A stretch of DNA of 64,000 nt, from the NCBI RefSeq assembly GCF_902498845.1, contig NZ_CABVLM010000010.1:144045-208044 (forward strand), written 5' to 3'. Positions 36,371 through 45,682 of the stretch are shown piece by piece; within the stretch, counting starts at the first letter, position 1, and each line of letters opens with the position of its first letter. Under the pieces are notes generated by a model. It was not told the DNA's origin, ran no database searches, and was given only the letters and a program-made list of their open reading frames with translations. The translations under genes were made by a program, and so were the position numbers. This DNA comes from Pseudoalteromonas rhizosphaerae. Its GTDB lineage: Bacteria > Pseudomonadota > Gammaproteobacteria > Enterobacterales > Alteromonadaceae.

Positions 36371-36598
36371 TCAAGTGGTTGCTTCCCATTGCAACCAATC
36401 AAAATCATGTTCGAGCATTTCCTTATTAAAATCTAAAAATGTTGAGCCTTCATTTAATAAGAACTGTCTGCGCTCGTCATTTCTCATATAAGCAGTCCAG
36501 TAAGGCAAGTAATTGGGATTATCAATACCAAAAATCAGTTCAAAATCCACTACATTTTCCTGCATTTCATCAAGCATTTTATTAGTTAGCCTAGGCAT
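36371..36598 (-). CDS. Small hypothetical protein
   Basis: A 75-residue acidic protein (MPRLTNKMLDEMQ...) rich in aromatic residues, with no membrane segment. I recognise no family. Size and strand match its cassette-like neighbours. Translation is plausible but unproven. Confidence 0.5.
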   Translation of the reverse strand: MPRLTNKMLDEMQENVVDFELIFGIDNPNYLPYWTAYMRNDERRQFLLNEGSTFLDFNKEMLEHDFDWLQWEATT

Positions 36599-36798
36599 TT
36601 TACACCTTCAATACGAAAACCATTTTAGACCCTACAAACAAATAGAAGTAGATGGGTTTGTTAATTTATAATTTTTCCGCCGACGCGACCTGAAATATTA
36701 GTAATTTCTATGGCGAAAGAACAATCCGTATACGTTGTTAGTTTTAAGAAGATGACCTCTTTCTTGTAACTTAACGTTAATCGATAAGCTTGGTTACC

Positions 36799-37218
36799 TT
36801 AAGAGACAAAGCCATTTAATTTTAATGTCTTTTCAAATTCTACAGCTCTTTTTAAATCATTAATTGATACTTCATAGAGATTGTCGGAATTAAAATTAAA
36901 CTCAATTGTAAGGTTGGTAGTTCCTATATGCACACACGTTTTATAGCCAAAACATTCACATTGGGCATTATATTCAATCCATTTTTTTGTGCCATTTAAT
37001 ACTATTGGCGGTGGGCACCATTGTTTAGGTTCTTCATTATGGACTGTATGACAAACGCCTAACCGTTCTAAATAATTTAACAACTGAGCTTCATTTTCTG
37101 CTGCAATAATAGCATTAAGTTCAAAACGGTCGTTATAGTGCCCACCTTTGGGACTTTTAATTTTAAAAATATTACACTTTTTAAGCTCAGTTTTAAACTC
37201 TTGAGAGTACATTGGCAT
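36799..37218 (-). CDS. Hypothetical cytoplasmic protein
   Basis: A 139-residue protein with five cysteines, including QCECFGYKTC, which could bind metal or form disulfides. The rest predicts mixed alpha-beta structure. No family recognised. It lies among small minus-strand genes of the presumed cassette block. Confidence 0.55.
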   Translation of the reverse strand: MPMYSQEFKTELKKCNIFKIKSPKGGHYNDRFELNAIIAAENEAQLLNYLERLGVCHTVHNEEPKQWCPPPIVLNGTKKWIEYNAQCECFGYKTCVHIGTTNLTIEFNFNSDNLYEVSINDLKRAVEFEKTLKLNGFVS

Positions 37219-37486
37219 CCCATTAACCCTATTATTTATGAAGAAATTTTAGATAAATACAGCTCATAAAAAGTAGTTTCCCCACCTAGTTAAAAAGTGA
37301 AGGCTACATAAATGAAACTAACGAGCCTAAAAAATAACTCGTTTAAATTTATTTTACTGCTGAACAACCATAATCAAATTAATCTTTTGATTCAATTTTT
37401 ACTAGTTTCTCCTTGGTTCGTCATTATCGTAATTAAGGATTTTTATGGAGCTAAGAACTCATTTTTTTATTTACGATTTTATGCAA

Positions 37487-37864
37487 TTATTTGATAGCAT
37501 TAAAGAAACCCCAATTGCTAGTGTCTACCTCATTAGTATCATCAAAGCATTCAGATGTAATTTGAATCGTATTTCCATCAGAATCAAAGAACCTTGCTAC
37601 ATATCCACTTGGCTGACTCCAAACCATTTCAAATTTTACGCCAAGTGAAATAAGGCTATCGCAATAGGATAAAAAGTTAGTTTTTACTTCATAGCCGAAA
37701 TAGCTCAATCCGGTAGGATTTCCGTGTGAATTTAATAGCCATATTCCGGCATTATCATTTTCAGGAAAGGTTAGAACACAGTCCAGATCCTTAAATTTTA
37801 AAGTCTTATGATAAAAATTAAATAGTCGGTCATAATCATCTGTAAATAAATATACGTTAACCAT
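37487..37864 (-). CDS. VOC (glyoxalase/bleomycin-resistance) family protein
   Basis: A 125-residue protein with the paired beta-alpha-beta-beta-beta repeats of the vicinal-oxygen-chelate fold: an opening VNVYLFTDDYDRLFNFYHKTLKF and a closing VARFFDSDGNTIQI with the usual Glu/Gln-type metal ligand position near its end. Substrate cannot be deduced; family members include glyoxalases, fosfomycin-resistance enzymes and drug-binding proteins. These are frequent integron-cassette genes, which fits its setting. Confidence 0.75.
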   Translation of the reverse strand: MVNVYLFTDDYDRLFNFYHKTLKFKDLDCVLTFPENDNAGIWLLNSHGNPTGLSYFGYEVKTNFLSYCDSLISLGVKFEMVWSQPSGYVARFFDSDGNTIQITSECFDDTNEVDTSNWGFFNAIK

Positions 37865-37923
37865 GAGTAATCTCTGTTTTTTGTAAGCCCAACTCTGATT
37901 CTAAATTTATGTTTAAGACCTTG

Positions 37924-38304
37924 TTAGACATTATTACAACTTAACCATATTTTATAATACAGCAAGGCAATACTAGCCTCCGTAATAACTGCCAGTAAAA
38001 TACCTATACCAGCAAATCCACGTAAATATTCAACACTACCAAGAAAAGCCAATGCAAACATAGAAACGGAAAGACTCAAACATATAGCCTGCCTAGATTC
38101 TGAATGCTCAGCATTTCGGCCAAACCAACTAAACACAGATATTCCGAGAAATAACATTGCAGCCCTTCTACCGATAAAGAAAGCAGAGTTATTTTCATCA
38201 ATATTAAACAACATAAATAATACTTCCGGAATAAGTATAAGAACCAAACACAAAGTGAATGCAATAGCTGCTGTAATTATGCTAACTACTTTAAATTTAA
38301 TCAT
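37924..38304 (-). CDS. Four-helix small membrane protein
   Basis: A 126-residue protein with four predicted membrane helices and the signature FFIGRRAAMLFLGISVFSWFGRNAE, seen in DUF4345-like or similar small membrane families; I cannot name it firmly. Directly upstream lies a hairpin and a GTTTGGC box, and beyond that an attC-like site. It is probably a cassette gene. Confidence 0.6.
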   Translation of the reverse strand: MIKFKVVSIITAAIAFTLCLVLILIPEVLFMLFNIDENNSAFFIGRRAAMLFLGISVFSWFGRNAEHSESRQAICLSLSVSMFALAFLGSVEYLRGFAGIGILLAVITEASIALLYYKIWLSCNNV

Positions 38305-38327
38305 ACTCCCCCTTGAATGCCAAACAA

Positions 38328-38351
38328 GGCTGTAGAGTAACTCCTACAGCC
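38328..38351. repeat. Hairpin at the cassette boundary
   Basis: GGCTGTAG and CTACAGCC arms form a perfect 8-bp stem. The same sequence is one terminal arm of a segment of about 150 bp (38326-38475) whose other arm is AGTAATTCTACAGCCT near 38456. Confidence 0.6.
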
Positions 38352-38468
38352 AAATTCAATTAAAAAATCGAGCTTCTGAATTAACTCTAAGCGTTTTTAA
38401 AGCATTAGGTAATGCATTTTGGAACCCATAAAACAAGCTGTTATTCTTAGAAAATAGTAATTCTACAG

Positions 38469-38594
38469 CCTCAACACCTTGTTAAGGTGTGAGGCACGCA
38501 ATACCAAAGCGTCTGCATACCACCTTAACCACTAAACCGAACGCATAGTAAAAATGCCACGCGTGCAGAATAGCTCTTGAACAATTTGTTATGT
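38469..38594 (-). other. attC-like recombination site, Vibrio VCR type
   Basis: The 126-bp element starts on the minus strand with the core box ACATAAC, just after the stop of the 38602 gene, and ends with GTTGAGG. Internal sequence (CGCGTGGCATTTTTAC, GTGGTTAAGGTGGTATGC) closely resembles Vibrio superintegron repeats as I know them, and the length matches. It is the best canonical attC of the block. Confidence 0.75.
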
Positions 38595-38601
38595 TGAAAT
38601 A

Positions 38602-39072
38602 CTAAGTAACACGCTCACAACTATCTAGCATCTTAACTGGTAATTGATTTTCAACTAGAAAATTGTAAAAGCGTAGATCTTCAATTAAATCAGGAGAAGC
38701 GAATTCAAAATCTTGATAAGTCTGATTTTTAAAACGAAACCTTACTATATGTTCAAACCTTTTCGCTTGTACATATAAAATTTCACTGATCTCGGTAATA
38801 CTTATACGTGCACCCAATACAATCAAAACATCGCCATCAATCGCAACGGCCACTGACTTTTTTGGCTTTGACATAACGTATTCACTTATCAAGGATAATG
38901 CACAAAACAAGGCGATATATCCAAGTTGCGTTAAAAATGCGGCTTTTGAGATTTCAACAAGATAGTAAGCAAACATGCCACAAAATAACGTTCTAGTGAC
39001 AAAACTATGAAACAGCTTAACACTAGCTAACTTGTTTTGTTTTAATAAAATTCTCATAACTCCCTTTCCCAA
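38602..39072 (-). CDS. Small membrane protein with PH-like soluble tail
   Basis: A 156-residue protein with two membrane helices (about 20-65) and a C-terminal beta-rich domain (about 75-150; DVLIVLGARISITEISEILYVQ). Such tails can adopt a PH-like fold, but this is only a resemblance. Family unknown. The attC-like element begins right after its stop codon, so this is a cassette gene. Confidence 0.6.
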   Translation of the reverse strand: MGKGVMRILLKQNKLASVKLFHSFVTRTLFCGMFAYYLVEISKAAFLTQLGYIALFCALSLISEYVMSKPKKSVAVAIDGDVLIVLGARISITEISEILYVQAKRFEHIVRFRFKNQTYQDFEFASPDLIEDLRFYNFLVENQLPVKMLDSCERVT

Positions 39073-39216
39073 AATAGTATTTCAAACATATAAATATTAG
39101 AATATTTATTGACACCAATCGTGATTACTTAACGCAATGGTATCTGCACGTTTTATGAATTGGTGTTACGTTTAGAGTTTATTGTGCTTATACTAAAACA
39201 TACATACCAGAAAAAA

Positions 39217-39627
39217 TTATGCTGATTTTTTCAACCATAAAAGGTGAAGAAGGATATGGATAACACTAAAAAATAGCGGACCTCCAATTATAAATAATTT
39301 ATACCAGCTTAAACTTAAGCTAACAATTTCTCCTTGATAATTGCAGCTCAACCAATACACATAGAGCAAAGAAGCTACACCTAAAATTAGAAATATTAAT
39401 CTTTTTTTTAGCGCTATATTCAACCCCCAACTTAAAGAAGTTAGAGCTAGATACCCCAAAAGCCCCCCAACCAATGGTAACAACCATTGCAAAGTAAAAC
39501 TAAGTGGTACAAAAAAAATAGTTACAATACTTGTTAGGAAATAAAGTCCACCAATAATCATTAGAAAGGTAGTTGGCAACCAAGCGAACACTATTGTTAA
39601 TCCAATGAGTAGATTTCTTAGGAACAT
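39217..39627 (-). CDS. Four-helix small membrane protein
   Basis: A 136-residue hydrophobic protein with four predicted membrane helices and few charged residues. No family recognised. Size, strand and spacing fit the cassette block. A palindrome (AGCTAAT/ATTAGCT) and a GTTAGAT-like box lie between it and the next gene to the right. Confidence 0.55.
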   Translation of the reverse strand: MFLRNLLIGLTIVFAWLPTTFLMIIGGLYFLTSIVTIFFVPLSFTLQWLLPLVGGLLGYLALTSLSWGLNIALKKRLIFLILGVASLLYVYWLSCNYQGEIVSLSLSWYKLFIIGGPLFFSVIHILLHLLWLKKSA

Positions 39628-39797
39628 ATTTTAACAGCCCAGTATGTTTATAATTTTGCATTGCGAGGATAATCTTGATGTAATTGTTAGCCAGCTAATT
39701 TTATTAGCTAGAACGCGAATAAAATTATCTAACGTGCTATCTGGTCTCAATTAATCACAACAATAAGCATCGCTAAGGAAATTCATTAAGAGGATTA

Positions 39798-40289
39798 TTA
39801 TATTTTTTGCGCTATAAAATGGGGGACGTCAATTCTATCACCACCATTTATAAAGTGAGAGTCAAAAGCGTATGCCATTTTTTCCAAAGGCGCATCATAA
39901 TAACCCTTAGTGTGGATTTCTGTTATGTAACGTTCCATAAAGGGAATTGCGCCTAGAATCTCCCACTGCGCAACATGAACAAGTTCATGAAAATGCAAAC
40001 GTAAATCAGATGCTGAATGAGGAAGAACGTAGTAAGTGTTTTTATATGTAATTCCACTTACATCCATATCGATGAAGTCACCTAATCCAAGGTGTCGTAA
40101 CTCTGGAAAATGAGGCTTTGGGATTTCATCAATAATTACAAAATACGCATGTTGTAAAAACTCCAAAGAATAAAATCCTTTAAACTCGTCAAAAAATTTA
40201 GAGCAAGTTACCCTTTGCTCTTGGTGTTTAAGGTTTGTCTGCTCAATCCATTGTTCAATTTGCTGTAACATCCCATATTCCATAAACAT
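39798..40289 (-). CDS. Zincin-like protein with HELVH motif
   Basis: A 163-residue protein with a consensus zinc-protease motif HELVHVAQWE (101-110) in a helix following LRLHF. There is no signal peptide, so it is cytoplasmic. The domain is small and resembles DUF4157-like or SprT-like minimal zincins, but a third metal ligand is not obvious (Glu120 or His125 are options). It could be a protease acting on an intracellular target or a toxin domain. Repeat copy 2 lies upstream, consistent with a cassette. Confidence 0.6.
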   Translation of the reverse strand: MFMEYGMLQQIEQWIEQTNLKHQEQRVTCSKFFDEFKGFYSLEFLQHAYFVIIDEIPKPHFPELRHLGLGDFIDMDVSGITYKNTYYVLPHSASDLRLHFHELVHVAQWEILGAIPFMERYITEIHTKGYYDAPLEKMAYAFDSHFINGGDRIDVPHFIAQKI

Positions 40290-40302
40290 ATCACGAGTTC
40301 AG

Positions 40303-40480
40303 ATAGTTACTCGCTATTTAAGGTTCTTCACAAACAATAGCCTAGTTCCTATTTTGATTCAATCGCTTACTCCAATTTCATGTGAAATATAAAAAGACTT
40401 GGTGTTGTTTTAATTGGCAATTTGGAAGATATCACAGGTCTTTGAGTGGCTTATTTGGAGAGGTTGGAGCTTACTGTTCC
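40303..40480. repeat. Cassette-associated repeat, copy 2
   Basis: Homologous over about 150 bp to copy 3 at 57111, including GTGGCTTATTTGGAGAGGT near 40447. The conserved core is at 40337-40365. Its left end has drifted. It lies upstream of the HELVH gene on the minus strand and is followed to the right by an IS3 relic. Confidence 0.7.
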
Positions 40481-40535
40481 CTGCTACTACTTCTAGGCAC
40501 ATGACTAAGTAAGTACAATAACCATTGAAGTATTT

Positions 40536-40820
40536 ATGACAACAAAGAAATCACGTAAAACTCATACGACTGAATTTAAACAAGAAGCCGTTCTGTTAGC
40601 TGCAAAAATCGGTGTTGCTGCCACTGCTAGAGATTTAGACATTCATGAGTCGCAAATCTACGATTGGCGCAATAAGCTGCAACAAAAGAAAAGGGCGAAC
40701 CAACCTGAGGCCAAAATAGCTGCTGAACTAGCCAAACTAAAAGGTCAAATATCTGAGCAATCGGAGGACTTAGCCATATTAAAAAAGGCGACTTCCTACT
40801 CTGCGAAGAATCAAAAATAA
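40536..40820 (+). CDS. IS3-family transposase OrfA
   Basis: This 94-residue protein has the helix-turn-helix of IS3 OrfA (TTEFKQEAVLLAAKIGVAATARDLDIHESQIYDW) and a leucine-zipper tail (LAKLKGQISEQSEDLAILKKATS) used for multimerisation with OrfAB. The reading frame is intact, but its OrfB partner is broken, so the element is dead unless complemented. Confidence 0.85.
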   Translation: MTTKKSRKTHTTEFKQEAVLLAAKIGVAATARDLDIHESQIYDWRNKLQQKKRANQPEAKIAAELAKLKGQISEQSEDLAILKKATSYSAKNQK

Positions 40821-40821
40821 A

Positions 40822-41589
40822 GCGGTTCAAATTCATGCGAGCGCACCAAGCAAAATTTAAGGTGACGCGTGTATGGCTTTGGTGCTCAAAGTGTCGCGAA
40901 GTGGATTTTATCATTGGCTTAAATTCGGTGAGGTGGTGAGTAAGAGAGCATGGCAACAACAGCTGCGAGATGAGCAAATACAACAGATTTTTGTTGATTC
41001 AAAGCCGGGTTATGGTGCTACTCGCATCCAAGTTGAATTGGAAGATAATCAGCAAACTGCATGTATCAAAACTATCAGCGACAGCATGAAACGCCAAGGC
41101 TTAGCTGCCACGGCAACAAATCAGAAGTGGATAACGGACATTACCTATTTATGGACCAGCGAAGGCTGGCTTTATTTAGCCGTTATTATCGACCTGTTTT
41201 CAAGAGCGGTAATGGTTCCAACATGAAAGCAGAGCTCGTGTCTGATGTGTTAAAAAATGGCTATTTTCCGTAGAGGCCGACCAAAAGATGTTATCGTTCA
41301 TAGTGACCGAGGTAGTCAATATTGCTCTGGAGACTTCCGTAATCTGCTGCAAAACCATGGATTAAAGCAAAGCATGAGCCGAAAAGGAAATTGTTGGGAC
41401 AACGCCTGTGCAGAGAGTTTCTTCCATTCATTGAAAGTCGAAGCGATCCATGGCGAGCCAATTATGGATAGTAAAACAATGCGTGAAGCAGTATTTGAAT
41501 ACATTGAAATTGATTACAACAAAACAAGAAGCCATAGCGCTAATGGCTATCTCAGCCCTGAAGCATTTGAACTAAGTAACATAGCTTAG
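40822..41589 (+). pseudogene. IS3-family transposase OrfB, degraded
   Basis: The integrase core is recognisable in three pieces: SRSGFYHWL through [25 protein letters not shown] (first Asp of DDE in TDITYL), [13 protein letters not shown] (second Asp), and [10 protein letters not shown] (Glu). There is a frameshift near 40870, an internal deletion of about 30 codons before [11 protein letters not shown], and a stop with frameshift near 41224. The 3' end of the IS, with TGTCCAGTTTTAGTGCTGAGG, lies near 41592-41612; a matching left end is not seen. Confidence 0.85.
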
Positions 41590-41679
41590 TGCTGTGTCCA
41601 GTTTTAGTGCTGAGGATCATTATGAGTCACCGATACCAATTAGTTAATTTTATAGTAGTTAACATAAATGCATAGTAAG

Positions 41680-42009
41680 TTAGTCATCCGTCCTTGTTAC
41701 TCTTACTCCATCAACAACCATTGACCACTGACCATCACTAAAAAATGGTGGTTGCGAAACCTCAAAAGTTGTATTCATTATAAGCATATCAACTAAGAAA
41801 TTATCGCCATCAAACTGATCTATAGATGATGAAATAGAAGTTCCACCTCGTTGATAGTCAAAAGTTCCATCTGGGAGTATTTCTATATACATACCAGGAC
41901 CTTGCCAATAACCTATATACGCAAACTTATCTGAGGGTATTGGCTTACTGCAAGCACTCAGTGCCAACATAATAAATAAAGTGATAACTATTTTTTTCAT
42001 CAGTTTCAT
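41680..42009 (-). CDS. Small lipoprotein of unknown function
   Basis: A 109-residue protein with a lipoprotein signal (lipobox LSAC) and a small beta-rich mature part (YIGYWQGPGMYIEILPDGTFDYQRGG), reminiscent of lipocalin-like DUF domains that begin with a G-x-W motif. No firm family. Confidence 0.65.
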   Translation of the reverse strand: MKLMKKIVITLFIMLALSACSKPIPSDKFAYIGYWQGPGMYIEILPDGTFDYQRGGTSISSSIDQFDGDNFLVDMLIMNTTFEVSQPPFFSDGQWSMVVDGVRVTRTDD

Positions 42010-42554
42010 TGAGACTTCGCTAAATTAGGTGATTCAGTGTAGCAATAAACACCTCACACTTACTACTTTTGCATAGATAAATTAATACTAATCATAGTAA
42101 TAGCGTATCTATTAGATTGGTGAGTGACTTTATTACACACTAAACCATAACGTGTCTTTTTTACTGCAAGCGTCACCACAACATTCGCTAAAAAACCAAG
42201 TAATAAATGCTTAGTATGTTGTTTGAAGCATAAGTTGATATAAGCGTATTCGGATTCATTGGGATACAGCTAATCGAAGCAACTATATGTGAAATAGTAT
42301 TTAAGCCTAAATTAGCATAAATTTACTAGCTTACTCAACCACATGAGGCCTCCTTAATTAAAAAGCTCAGTGAAGATGAAAGACTGCGAACTCCTTCGCC
42401 ATGGATTAAGTCCTGCTCAGATCACTCAATTGAATTTGGTGCCAAACGACTATTTTCATTGATCCCAAAAATAACAAAACCAGCGACTAGCGAGGCTTTG
42501 GATTCAAAGGTATTTACTTATGCCTTGGTTGAGAATTACCGCTAATCGCATATA
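42010..42554. other. Stretch with a coding remnant
   Basis: Most of this stretch is AT-rich without ORFs. From about 42342 to 42543 the plus strand is open without a start and ends at a TAA after VFTYALVENYR. This looks like the C-terminal 65 or so codons of a lost gene, which I cannot identify. Confidence 0.4.
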
Positions 42555-43116
42555 TCAAAATGAGCGAAATAACACACAAACTGCATTATTTACTGCCCCA
42601 ACATCTATACTAGACAATGACTTACCTTCAAAGGCAACTTGAACAGCGACTTCTGCAACTGCGCCTACTAATCCTGCAATAAGGAAATTCATAAACTTAC
42701 CAGATGGATCGCTATGGTTAATTGGATCATTCCCAACATAAGCATAGAAATTCATCTGATCTTCATAACCCACAGGGTCAGTTTGTAAGAATCGCCCTAG
42801 TTCAGGGTGATAAACGCGTGCTTTGTAATGGTAAAGCTTAGTACCAGGGATTAAGATTTGCCCTGTATATCTAAAACGCGATGAGCTTGTATTAATTGGT
42901 TCACCAAATGGGCCATATTTATGCGTAGCGGCAATTGACCCTAAGCCATTCGTTTCACTAATAATCGAACCACGTTCATCTGCATGTAAATAGCGCTTGC
43001 TCCCTGTGCCAGTACCTTCGTACCAAACCAGCGGGTCATCTTCACCGATGCCATGAACATAACAACGTAATAGGCTACCACTGCTGTTGTACTCAGCAAC
43101 CAACTCGTTTGCATCC
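42555..43116 (-). pseudogene. RHS-repeat core fragment
   Basis: The sequence contains the conserved RHS-associated core ([61 protein letters not shown]) followed by about 45 residues of a variable tip. The N-terminal thousand or more residues of a normal RHS protein are absent; the frame opens right after a stop at 43117. The fragment could be a remnant or an orphan tip acquired by recombination. The short hydrophobic tip shows no toxin motif. Confidence 0.75.
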
Positions 43117-43329
43117 TATAAGAAGGTTGTTTTAGTTCTAGATAGGAAAATAAAGTGATGAAATTTAGCGCATTAGATCATAAATTATAATTCTTTACAA
43201 AGTATGATCCCCCCTACGCTAACAACCGGTAAAGCGAATTTACTAAGCTGGTAATTTTCTATATGGTATCTACTTCTCGCATGCGCTGCTTTTTAACAGT
43301 GGCTGTAAATAATAAATAAGGGAAATAAA

Positions 43330-45297
43330 ATGCTTAACTGGTTTAAAAAAACCACTTTGCTATGCGTTGCAAGCTCTGCAAGTATAGCCATAGGGGCAAC
43401 AACCCCCACGACTTCAAACTACGACTCACAAGCCTTGTTTGCTCCACTATCATTACCCAATTAAGTAAATGCAATGCGCAGCGGCGCAGGAAAGCCTGGT
43501 CCGCTTTTTTGGCAAAAAAAAGTCGATTACTCCCTTAAGGCCTCAATAGATACCGAACAAGATATTTTAAGTAGCAAAGAAACCATCACTTATACCAATA
43601 ACAGCCCTGATGATTTAACCCGTTTGTGGGTGCAACTTGATCAAAATATGTATCGCAAAGACTCGCGAAGCTCTATCGCCTCGCAGTGGCGTAGCTCTCA
43701 TTTTACTGATGGTTACCAGTTTGACAAAGTAACCGTGATTATAAATAACAAACATTACGATGCCGATTTTTTAATTGACGATACACGAATGCGTATCGAT
43801 TTAAAAAACCCTCTAGCTGCTCAAGGCGGTAAATTACAACTGCAAATTGATTACAGCTATAAAGTACCCGGGACATGGGGCGGTCGTACTGCGGTCACAC
43901 CTTCTAAAAATGGCAAAATTTTTGAAATTGCACAGTGGTTCCCACGTATGGCAGTTTATGATGACTTACATGGGTGGAATAACAATCCTTATATTAGCTC
44001 TGAATTTTATTCAGAATATGGCACGATTGACTACACGGTTAATGTACCAAAAGATTATTGGGTGGTGGGCTCAGGTGAGCTAATTAATCCTGAAGAGGTG
44101 CTCACTAAAACGGAACAGAAGCGCTTAGCTAAAGCTAAAAAAAGCGAAGAAACCGTCTATATTCGCAACAAAGCAGATATTAATAACCCCGATAGTCGGC
44201 CTAAGGATGACCAGCGATTAAGTTGGCATTTCAAAATGGATAATACCCGCGATGTCGCATTTGCCGCTTCACCTGCGTTTATTATCGATGGCGCTAAAAT
44301 TAATCTACCAGAGGGTAAAACCGCATTAGCAATGTCTGCGTATCCAGTTGAAGGCATTGGCAGTACTAAATGGGATCGCTCAACAGAGTATGTTAAAGCG
44401 AATATAGAGCATTTTTCCACTTGGTATCCTTACCCTTATCCTGCAGCTATTAACTTAGGCGGCCATGGGGCCTGTATGGAATATCCAGGAATTGTATTCG
44501 ATGGTATGCAAGACAAAGACGATTTGCTTTTTTGGATAACAGCGCATGAGCTAGGCCACAACTGGTTTCCGATGATTGTAGGCTCTGATGAGCGCCGCCA
44601 TGCATTTATGGATGAAGGATTTAACACGTTTATAGATGTTTATGCCTCAGATGCTTTTAATGATGGCGAGTTTGCTCCAAAACGTGACGGAGAATATGCC
44701 CCGAAAGGCGGTAACCCGGTTGATGAGATCTTACCCGTATTAGCCGATAATGAAGCACCTACATTAATGGCCCCAGCAGAGGCCACGGATGAAAAATACC
44801 GCCATTCTGTTGCTTATTTTAAATCGGCGCTAGGTTTAGTGTTACTGCGAGAAGAGATATTAGGGCCAGAGCGATTCGATCCTGCTTTTAAAGAATATAT
44901 CTCAACGTGGGCTTATAAACATCCTAGCCCTTCAGATTTTTTCCGCTTTATGGAGAGCGCCGCAGGGGAAGATCTTTCTTGGTGGTGGCGTGGTTGGTAC
45001 TTAAATAACTGGCAACTTGATATGGCAATAACGAGTGTTGAAGCCATTGATGATAAACACGGTAAAGGCACTAAAGTTAGCTTTAAAAGTAATCAAAAGT
45101 TAGTTATGCCAGCAACACTGCGTGTGCAATACAGTGATAATACACATGAAGATATTCGCATTCCAGTTGAAACATGGATGCGCACAGGTAAGCCGAGTGT
45201 GGTATTGCCTGTTACTAAAACAATTAAACGTGCCAGCCTCGATCCTGAGCATAAATTACCCGATGCAGATCGCAGCAATAATACGATTGACCTATAA
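43330..45297 (+). pseudogene. M1-family metallopeptidase gene with in-frame stop after the signal peptide
   Basis: An ATG at 43330 opens a signal-peptide-like segment (MLNWFKKTTLLCVASSASIAIGA) and is in the same frame as the catalytic body. A TAA at 43462-43464 splits the two after LSLPN; the body restarts at an ATG (43474). The 607-residue body has an M1 fold with HELGH (His358, Glu359, His362) and the downstream Glu in MDEGF near 381, so the enzyme core is intact. Without readthrough the protease would lack export. Either the gene is decaying, or a short cytoplasmic form is made. The GGAAATAAA ribosome site precedes only the first ATG. Confidence 0.75.
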
Positions 45298-45304
45298 AAG
45301 TCAC

Positions 45305-45337
45305 AACGCCTGCTAAATACAAATTTAACAGGCGTTT
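45305..45337 (+). terminator. Terminator after the M1 peptidase gene
   Basis: An 8-bp stem AACGCCTG/CAGGCGTT, extended by AT pairs, 8 nt after the stop codon. The U-tract is short. Confidence 0.7.
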
Positions 45338-45682
45338 GCTACTATCAAATATTTTGAAGGTTCGATGAGCTAATAGATAAAAAATATTAATCGGTGGCCC
45401 ATTTCTTGATAAGCCAAATTTGCTAGCCACTCTAGGTTTAGGAAACCAGTTCTTCGCCAACGGGAAGTGTAAATATTTACCTGACCCGCAAAGTTTTTTG
45501 CTAGTGACTCACAATGGTTATCTATTAAAAACGTGTCAGCATCGAGGTTTACAGTATTCATTAAAGGCATAAGGCATGACTATATTAACAACTTATCAAA
45601 CCCATTTTCTTATTACTTTTTAATACCTTATATATATGATAATCTCGGGAGAATCTCCCCCCCTCCCTTTAATCAGTTGCCC

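Noticed and set aside
45370..45570. 66-codon minus-strand ORF between the M1 and arrestin-like genes
   Set aside because: The text is protein-like in places, but it overlaps the M1 terminator side and has no clear start or family. It may be a remnant, but I could not support it.
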